Source: Kiritimatiellales bacterium (GTDB lineage Bacteria; Verrucomicrobiota; Kiritimatiellia; Kiritimatiellales; Pontiellaceae). Taken from it: DNA of 64,000 nucleotides. Under the pieces are notes generated by a model. It was not told the DNA's origin, made no database searches, and was given only the letters and a program-made list of their open reading frames with translations. This document shows positions 57,936-64,000 of the stretch, one piece after another. The DNA is taken from NCBI GenBank assembly GCA_003246265.1, contig QKAU01000065.1:28019-92018 (forward strand), given 5' to 3'. Each line of letters begins with the position of its first letter. Position 1 is the first letter of the stretch. The position numbers and the translations under genes were made by a program.

Positions 57936-57963
57936 GATGTCATGGGTGGCTGGGTGTGGCAGT

Positions 57964-59103
57964 TCAGTAGTCGCGGAAAACCGGGCCGTTGGTGCAGCAG
58001 ATTTCGTTGTCCGGCAGGTATCGGTATATCTCGTCCAGGTGGTCCCGGGTGATCTCGGCGGTCTTGAAGATCGGCAGGATCGGCCCGCCGTACTTGCTGC
58101 GGGGATACTCCTCGCCTTGGACTTCCACCGCCACGATGAATTGGGCGGCCTCGTGGAGGTTGTCGGTCGCCACCACTTCCATGTCCCTGGGGACGCCGGG
58201 TTCGAGCGTAATCCAGTCGCCTACCACGCCATACCACTGGCCGATCACATACTTGTCCGAATCCATGGAGGAGGACTCCCAGATGGAGCCGAACATTTTC
58301 GGGGCCCGCACATTCCCGTTGCTCGCCGGATTCGACGCCGATGCCGCCACGACGAGGTTCTTGTCCACGCGGATGGCCAGGGAATCGTCGGCGCTCACCC
58401 AGAAGCGGAAGGTAATCTTCTCCTTGTAGACGAGCTTGCCCTTGTAGTGGATGATCCAGTGTCCGCCCGACGACATCTCTTCCGGCATGCCGAAGGCGGC
58501 CGGCGCCATGGCCGACACCGTGGACGGCAGCAGGAAGCAGGTCGTGTACAGTTTGTTGGGAGAACGATAGAATTTCGAAAAGATGCCTGGGTTCCAGTCG
58601 TTGCGGATGAACTTGTTGAACAGGATCCGCCATTCATCGTCCGACATGGGGTTGTAGACGCCGGAGCGGGTGAACTTGAGGTCGTAGTAGACGCCCTCCA
58701 GGTCGTTGCCAATGCTCCGGTTGGAGCCATAGATGTTGACGCCTTCCATGTCGGGCATCAGCTCCAGTCCACCGAGGCCATCCGTCAATCCATCGCCGAT
58801 GCCGCCCAGTTCGGGCAGCTGGATGTCCGGCAGCGTTGATATCTGGGATTTGACCACAATGCGGTTCGATGGTCGCGGGCGGGCCGATTTCGATGGCTTG
58901 ACCTGCGGCCGCTTGAGCTGCATTTTCGGCCGGTCGACCGCTTTCGGCGGGACAAACTTCGGCTCCTGCTTCTGGACGACGGTGAACACCACCAGAAGAC
59001 CGGCAAGCAGAAACGCTGCGGCGTGGACCAGCAGGCTGACGACGAATCCACTTGGAGCACCCGTTGCGATCCTATGCGAAGCTTTGTCTATGGGGCTTTC
59101 CAT
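57964..59103 (-). CDS. TonB-like N-terminal membrane anchor fused to PA14-like beta domain, unknown function
   Basis: SGFVVSLLVHAAAFLLAGLLVVFTVVQKQEPKFVPPKAVDRPKMQLKRPQVKPSKSARPRPSNR then HWIIHYKGKLVYKEKITFRFWVSADDSLAIRVDKNLVV. Confidence 0.65.
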   Translation of the reverse strand: MESPIDKASHRIATGAPSGFVVSLLVHAAAFLLAGLLVVFTVVQKQEPKFVPPKAVDRPKMQLKRPQVKPSKSARPRPSNRIVVKSQISTLPDIQLPELGGIGDGLTDGLGGLELMPDMEGVNIYGSNRSIGNDLEGVYYDLKFTRSGVYNPMSDDEWRILFNKFIRNDWNPGIFSKFYRSPNKLYTTCFLLPSTVSAMAPAAFGMPEEMSSGGHWIIHYKGKLVYKEKITFRFWVSADDSLAIRVDKNLVVAASASNPASNGNVRAPKMFGSIWESSSMDSDKYVIGQWYGVVGDWITLEPGVPRDMEVVATDNLHEAAQFIVAVEVQGEEYPRSKYGGPILPIFKTAEITRDHLDEIYRYLPDNEICCTNGPVFRDY

Positions 59104-59152
59104 TGTTGATCCCCAGATAATCGCGGTCGGAGTCGTCGTGGAAGTGCATATT

Positions 59153-59180
59153 TGCGCAATCCATCACCATGCAATGCGCA
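59153..59180. promoter_or_regulatory. Paired operator-like motif, site 7 (TGCGCA-N16-TGCGCA)
   Basis: Hexamers at 59153 and 59175, 22-bp offset, 50 bp upstream of minus gene starting 59103. Confidence 0.75.
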
Positions 59181-59223
59181 TTAAGCGCCGCCATGGCAAC
59201 ACATTGATCGGGAGAAATGGGAC

Positions 59224-60525
59224 TCAGTGCGCCTTGTGGTTGGCGAAGTAGGAGCTGGTGCCCTTGGCCTCCATGGTTTCGCCGATGCGCCGCACGGCGA
59301 GGACATAGGCGGCGGTGCGCAGGTCGGTGCCGATTTCGCGCGACAGGTCGTACACCTGTTCAAATTCGCGGGCCATCGTCGCCTGCAGCTTCCGGTGGAC
59401 CTCCTGCAGCTCCCAGTACTGTCCCGAACGGTTCTGAAGCCATTCGAAGTAGCTGACCGTCACCCCGCCCGCATTGGCCAGGATGTCCGGCACCACCTCG
59501 ATTCCGTTGGCGGCAAGGATGCCGTCGGCTTCGGAGGTGGTCGGTCCATTGGCTACTTCGACGACGTGGCGGGCCTTGATGCGCGGGGCGTTGTCGGCCG
59601 TGATCTGGTTTTCGAGCGCAGCGGGGATGAGGATGTCGACGTCGAGTTCCAGCAACTCTTGGTTGGACAGGTTGGTGGCCTCGACGGCGCGGCAGAGGGC
59701 GCCCTCGCAATAGACGGCCTGGACGCGCCGCGTCTCCTCCTTGATCCGGACCAGGCTGGGGATGTCGAAGCCGCCGGGGCTGTAGATGGCCCCTTGCGAG
59801 TCGCTGACGGCCACGATGCGGTAGCCATCCTTGTGGAGCAGGCGCGCGACATGCTGCCCGGCGTTCCCGAAGCCCTGGATGGCGACGGTGGTGGTGGCGG
59901 GATCGAGACCCTGCTTCCTCGCGAGTTCGCGGATGCAGTAGTAGGCGCCCCGCCCGGTGGCGTCGGTTCTTCCAACGCTGCCGCCCATGCTCACCGGCTT
60001 GCCGGTGATGACGGCGGGAACATGCTGCCGGCGGATGGTGGAATATTCGTCCATCATCCAGCCCATGATGCGCTCGTTGGTGTACATGTCCGGCGCCGGA
60101 ATGTCGGTGTCGGGCCCGATGAAGTCGGCCACGAGCCGGATATATCCGCGGCTGAGCCGCTCTAGCTCCATGGGGCTGAGCTCCTTGGGGTTGACCGAGA
60201 TGCCGCCCTTCGCCCCGCCGAAAGGGACGCCCACCACCGCGCACTTGAAAGTCATCCAGAAGGCGAGTGACTTGACTTCGTCGAGACTGACGCTGGGATG
60301 GTAGCGCAGGCCGCCCTTGGTTGGTCCGCGGGTGTCGTCGTGGCGCACGCGGTAGCCCGTATAGAAGTCAAGCGTGCCGTCGTCGCGGCGGACGGGCACC
60401 GAAATGACCAGGCAGGACTTCGGAGTACCGATCCGCAGGGCGATCTCGTCGCCGAAGCCGGTGTATTTCATTGCGCCGACAAGCCGACGCATCGCGTCGT
60501 CGAACAAGGTGCCCTTCGTTTCCAT
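59224..60525 (-). CDS. gdhA: Glu/Leu/Phe/Val dehydrogenase (glutamate dehydrogenase)
   Basis: GYRVRHDDTRGPTKGGLRYHPSVSLDEVKSLAFWMTFKCAVVGVPFGGAKGGI; VAIQGFGNAGQHVARLL. Confidence 0.95.
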   Translation of the reverse strand: METKGTLFDDAMRRLVGAMKYTGFGDEIALRIGTPKSCLVISVPVRRDDGTLDFYTGYRVRHDDTRGPTKGGLRYHPSVSLDEVKSLAFWMTFKCAVVGVPFGGAKGGISVNPKELSPMELERLSRGYIRLVADFIGPDTDIPAPDMYTNERIMGWMMDEYSTIRRQHVPAVITGKPVSMGGSVGRTDATGRGAYYCIRELARKQGLDPATTTVAIQGFGNAGQHVARLLHKDGYRIVAVSDSQGAIYSPGGFDIPSLVRIKEETRRVQAVYCEGALCRAVEATNLSNQELLELDVDILIPAALENQITADNAPRIKARHVVEVANGPTTSEADGILAANGIEVVPDILANAGGVTVSYFEWLQNRSGQYWELQEVHRKLQATMAREFEQVYDLSREIGTDLRTAAYVLAVRRIGETMEAKGTSSYFANHKAH

Positions 60526-60650
60526 CGGTGCCTCCTGATTGTCCTGCAGGGTAGCGCCGAACGGCGCGGCATGCAAACGGAACAGCGGGGCAAGCTTGTT
60601 TTCGCGCTGGAGGCCTTGTAGGTTCGGTCCCCATGGAAACGAGGTGGATC

Positions 60651-61328
60651 ATGAAAACGGCGGCGATGTGCGTGGCGGTGCTGGCGGGATGTGCGGGGGT
60701 GCTGGCGGGGGAACTCGATCTAAAGGCGGCGAAGGATACCTTCGGCCGCAGCAACCAGCGGATCCGCAACAACGGCGCGGCACCGCACCTGCTCGTGGCC
60801 CATGCGCCAAGCGTCCGCTCGCTGATCGCCTTCGACCTTTCGACCGTTACAAACCGCATCGGTTCCGCCTCGCTGCGCATCCGGATGGCGAATGCCGTCG
60901 AGCGCCCCGTTTCGCTGGTCCTGGCGCCCATGGTGCGGACATCGGCCAACGACGTCTGGGGCGAGGGATCCGGCAACCTCGGCATGCAGGGTCGCAATGC
61001 GCTGGTAGGCGAAGCCACCTATGCGCGTAGCGCCTATCCCGGCACGCAATGGCAGGCCTCGGACGGCACCGTGCTGGACGACCTGGGCGACGGGCGGCTG
61101 TGGCTGGCACCGGTTGCCCGAATCGACGGGATCGAATGGAAGGAGGGGGAGAGCGTCGACCTGGAAATTTCCGATGTACGGTTGCTGGAAGCGATCCGCA
61201 CTTCGTCCGGCCCGTCCATCACGTTTGGGCTGTGGGGTACCTCGGGCAACGGACTCTACGCCATCGGTTCGAAGGAATCGGGAGGGGGGCCCGTTCTCCA
61301 CCTGGAGCTGGAGGAGGGGCGGCAATGA
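60651..61328 (+). CDS. Secreted DNRLRE/CBM96-like domain protein
   Basis: Signal peptide; DTFGRSNQRIRNNGAAPHLLVAHAPSVRSLIAFDLSTVTNRIGSASLRIRM. Confidence 0.65.
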   Translation: MKTAAMCVAVLAGCAGVLAGELDLKAAKDTFGRSNQRIRNNGAAPHLLVAHAPSVRSLIAFDLSTVTNRIGSASLRIRMANAVERPVSLVLAPMVRTSANDVWGEGSGNLGMQGRNALVGEATYARSAYPGTQWQASDGTVLDDLGDGRLWLAPVARIDGIEWKEGESVDLEISDVRLLEAIRTSSGPSITFGLWGTSGNGLYAIGSKESGGGPVLHLELEEGRQ

Positions 61329-61834
61329 AGGCGTTCAGGGAGATCAAGCCCGTCGACATCCCCGGCAACCCGGTTCACCGGATCGGGCAGGAATGGATGC
61401 TGGTCACCGCTGGAACGCCGGAGCACTTCAACACCATGACGGCCAGCTGGGGCGCCATGGGCGAACTCTGGTTCAATCCGGTATGTTTCTGTTTCGTGCG
61501 ACCGCAGCGCTATACCTACGAATTCATGCAGCGGAACGAGGCGTTCACCCTGTCGTTCTTCGACGAGCGGTACAGGCCCCAGCTCAACTTCTGCGGATCG
61601 CGGTCGGGGCGCGAAACCGATAAGGCGATGGAATGCGGCTTCACGCCCTGCAAGGCCGCCAACGGATCCGTCTATTTCGACGAAGCTAGCCTCGTCATCG
61701 AATGCCGCACGATCTACTTCCACGACATCGACCCCGCGAACATCCTTGATCCCTCTATTCTGAAACACTATCCGCAACGCGATTTCCACCGCATGTTCGT
61801 CGGTGAAATCACCCGCGCTATGGAAAAGGTGTAA
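61325..61834 (+). CDS. Flavin reductase-like (FMN-binding split barrel) protein
   Basis: WMLVTAGTPEHFNTMTASWGAMGELWFNPVCFCFVRPQRYTYEFMQRNEAFTLSFF; ATGA overlap with previous CDS. Confidence 0.8.
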   Translation: MKAFREIKPVDIPGNPVHRIGQEWMLVTAGTPEHFNTMTASWGAMGELWFNPVCFCFVRPQRYTYEFMQRNEAFTLSFFDERYRPQLNFCGSRSGRETDKAMECGFTPCKAANGSVYFDEASLVIECRTIYFHDIDPANILDPSILKHYPQRDFHRMFVGEITRAMEKV

Positions 61835-61884
61835 CTCTTGGCATCTTCCGTGCTTAAAGACGTGTATCAACAGGGAGATGAACC

Positions 61885-62208
61885 ATGATGACACGTGAAA
61901 AGGCACTGGAAAAGGGCGTGGTGGACATCGATGCGGAGTGTGTCGGATTCCATGAACTACTGGACTGGCAGATCATCCAATATCGGCAGGCGGTTGATGA
62001 ATATCGACGCGAGCTCTCCAAGGAGCAGCATCGTTGCGTATCCTGGCAGGAGGCGGAGAAGGAATTCTCCAGCATGGGCCTGAAAGGGATGGGCGAACAG
62101 TGGCGCGTCGAATACTGCGGCCTGGTTTGTCCCTCGCGCAGCAACTGCCTGCTGGCACTGCACTTCCTCAATGCCCGCCATATCCAGCCCATGCGCAAGG
62201 TCGGCTAG
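61885..62208 (+). CDS. Small hypothetical protein
   Basis: 107-aa ORF with SD-like agggaga upstream; GEQWRVEYCGLVCPSRSNCLLALHFLNARHI. Confidence 0.5.
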   Translation: MMTREKALEKGVVDIDAECVGFHELLDWQIIQYRQAVDEYRRELSKEQHRCVSWQEAEKEFSSMGLKGMGEQWRVEYCGLVCPSRSNCLLALHFLNARHIQPMRKVG

Positions 62209-62299
62209 AGCGCCGGATCCGAAAAAGCCATGGCGCTGGTGGCCGGTGGAACATCATCGCGCGGCCACATTCTTGCGCGACCGGCGCGCGTGCCGGCGG

Positions 62300-63307
62300 T
62301 CAATTTCCCGGATTCATTTCCCTGTGTAAGGGGGCGATGCCCTCTCCGGTCATCGCGATCGGCCTGATCGAGCCATCATCGTCGTGGTAGAGGTATTCGG
62401 CGCAGACCCTCCTTTCGTAGGGGCTCGGGCCTTCGACATGGTAGAAGAGGTACCACTGCTCCCCGACCTGCATGGTGCTGTGGTGCACGTTGCGACCTCC
62501 GGTGGCAAGAATGGTTCCGCGGTAGTCGTACGGGCCAAGGATGTTCGTGCTGGTGCTGTAGACCAGATCCTGGATGAGCTTGCCGGCCGCGCGGACTTGC
62601 CGGGGATAGCTGAAATAGTAGATGCCATTCCGCTTATGCACCCAGATGCCTTCCGCGCAGTGTTCAAGCGCGAGTTTTTGAACGGGGCCCCTTTTGGAGA
62701 CCATGTCTTCGTTGAGTTCGACCACGCCGACATGCTCCCCTCCGGAAAAGAACAGGTAGGCCCGCCCATCATCATCGATGAAGATGTTCGGATCGATGGC
62801 CCGGGTCTGGCAACCTGCGGCTTCTTCGGCCGTGATCAGCGGTTTTCCAAGCGCATCCTCGAACGGGCCATCGGGATTGTCCGAAACCGCAACGCCGATT
62901 TGAAGGGCGGCCGGAAAATAGAAGTAGTATTTGCCGTTTCGCTCCATGCAGTCGGGTGCCCATGCGGCGTTCTTCGCCCACGATATCTTGTCCAGGCTGA
63001 AGATTTCGCCGTGGCGCTCCCAGTTGACCAGATCCGTCGACGAGTAGCAGTTCCAGCTTTTCATCTGCCGCCAGCTCGTGCTTCCCGGCTCGTCGGTGGA
63101 GGGATAGATCCAGTAGCGTCCGGCCCAGGCATGGGCCGACGGATCCGCGTGGAAGTCCGGAAGGATCACCTTCGGCTTGACGGCTCCCTCTCCGAAGGCG
63201 CTTCCGGCCGAGAAGAAAAGTACGATCAGCAGCCTGCGGATGCCGTTCCCGTCCGTCCGGCGGAAAAACCGGGAACCTTGCGGCGTGCTTCCCGTGTTGG
63301 TAGTCAT
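62300..63307 (-). CDS. Glycoside hydrolase family 43-like protein
   Basis: LPDFHADPSAHAWAGRYWIYPSTD, KNAAWAPDCMERNGKYYFYFP, AIDPNIFIDDDGRAYLFFSGG, EGIWVHKRNGIYYFSYP. Confidence 0.92.
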   Translation of the reverse strand: MTTNTGSTPQGSRFFRRTDGNGIRRLLIVLFFSAGSAFGEGAVKPKVILPDFHADPSAHAWAGRYWIYPSTDEPGSTSWRQMKSWNCYSSTDLVNWERHGEIFSLDKISWAKNAAWAPDCMERNGKYYFYFPAALQIGVAVSDNPDGPFEDALGKPLITAEEAAGCQTRAIDPNIFIDDDGRAYLFFSGGEHVGVVELNEDMVSKRGPVQKLALEHCAEGIWVHKRNGIYYFSYPRQVRAAGKLIQDLVYSTSTNILGPYDYRGTILATGGRNVHHSTMQVGEQWYLFYHVEGPSPYERRVCAEYLYHDDDGSIRPIAMTGEGIAPLHREMNPGN

Positions 63308-63426
63308 GGTGATCCCTCGCTCATTTCGATTTTCAATGTGCCGCTTATACCTTAACCCCGCTCGCCTCGCAGGGAAGAAGAGTTTGAGAATGGGGGCGCC
63401 GGCGGTTGGGCCCATCCCCATAAACT

Positions 63427-63564
63427 ATGACCATGAAGAAAAAACGTTATTCCGAAGAGCAGATCATCGGGATTTTGAAGGAGAATGAGGCGGGCATGTC
63501 GGTCGACGAGCTGGCCCTCAAGCACGATGTCGCCGCCGGCTCCATACCGAATCGATCTCCGTAA
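63427..63564 (+). pseudogene. IS3-family transposase OrfA N-terminal fragment
   Basis: MTMKKKRYSEEQIIGILKENEAGMSVDELALKHDVAAGSIPNRSP-stop; typical IS3 OrfA start then truncated. Confidence 0.8.
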
Positions 63565-63683
63565 AGGAACTGGCCGCCGAACTGGGCTTCTGCGACGAGT
63601 TCCACTTTTCGCGCAGGTTCAAGGAGTTGATGGGAGCAAGTCCGTCGGCCTACCGCGGCCGCCTTGGGGCGTCTGGGGATTGA
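63546..63683 (+). pseudogene. AraC-family regulator C-terminal HTH fragment
   Basis: TESISVKELAAELGFCDEFHFSRRFKELMGASPSAYRGRLGASGD-stop, the second HTH and C-terminus of an AraC protein with no upstream body. Confidence 0.8.
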
Positions 63684-64000
63684 TCGCCATCCCGTTCCGC
63701 GGCGACGGCGGCGACGGGATATTTTTCGCGTATCCGCTCCATGCCCTCAGCGGATACCGGAAGCCGCCATTGCTGGAACACGGGGAGCAAGTCCGTTCCG
63801 CCGATTTCGGAAAGCAGGGCGCATTCAAGCAGGATCTTCTCCTCGGGGCTGGACGGAGGCCTGCACCCGCGGGCCTCCAGTGCCGGATAGGCGCGGTACC
63901 ACTGCTTGAAGAGGTCCCATCCATGGAGGCGGACGAGCTGCGTGTGGAAGCTGTGGATCTCATCGGACCTGAGCGACGTCCACTCCCGCTCCGGTGCGTC
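63650..64000 (-). CDS. C-terminal part of an M60-like metallopeptidase/secreted protein (partial, runs off window)
   Basis: Open frame from window edge: SDEIHSFHTQLVRLHGWDLFKQWYRAYPALE...EEKILLECALLSEIGGTDLLPVFQQWRLPVSAEGMERI. Confidence 0.5.
   Translation of the reverse strand, partial: DAPEREWTSLRSDEIHSFHTQLVRLHGWDLFKQWYRAYPALEARGCRPPSSPEEKILLECALLSEIGGTDLLPVFQQWRLPVSAEGMERIREKYPVAAVAAERDGDQSPDAPRRPR

Noticed and set aside
62274-62279. TTGCGCGA near the 3' end of the second GH43 gene
   Set aside because: No 22-bp partner and wrong position for a promoter element of that gene.
1-64000. tRNA, rRNA, CRISPR arrays, prophage or integrative element
   Set aside because: No cloverleaf, rRNA-like segment, regularly spaced repeats, phage structural genes or complete transposase recognised by eye; a tRNAscan-SE or CRISPR scan was not possible.

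Overview
This is a 64 kb GC-rich bacterial chromosomal window. Gene content suggests a Verrucomicrobiota/Kiritimatiellae-type organism (inference: divergent FtsZ, PEP-CTERM protein, sulfatase/beta-helix-rich glycan locus, no SusC/SusD seen). Positions 1-32.7 kb are mostly housekeeping: SurA-like lipoprotein (partial), fabZ-lpxA, two coupled prepilins, an HtrA protease, an ArsR/thioredoxin/CcdA/permease operon, ddl-ftsQ-ftsA-ftsZ, type II secretion genes split over two loci (gspI-J-K-L-M plus an MBL hydrolase; gspF-G-H), folD, ferritin, a TPR protein, a DUF255 thioredoxin protein, an ECF sigma/anti-sigma pair, xerD, purC, tkt, and PHP and HAD hydrolases. Positions 32.8-59.2 kb form a large glycan-utilisation locus: three beta-helix proteins, a PEP-CTERM protein, GH43, a DUF1961-like protein, a GH2 beta-glucuronidase, sulfatases, an SSS symporter, a XylR/AraC-type regulator, DUF2264, and a TonB-like/PA14-like protein. 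The window ends with gdh, small genes, a second GH43, IS3 and AraC gene remnants, and a partial M60-like protein. The strongest new observation is a paired motif TGCGCA-N16-TGCGCA, with hexamer starts exactly 22 bp apart. It lies in front of seven transcription units of the glycan locus and looks like an undescribed operator defining a local regulon. The second is an FtsZ that keeps its C-terminal peptide but has degenerate nucleotide-binding and T7-loop residues. No tRNA, rRNA or CRISPR was recognised. All calls come from reading the sequence and translations; no searches were run.
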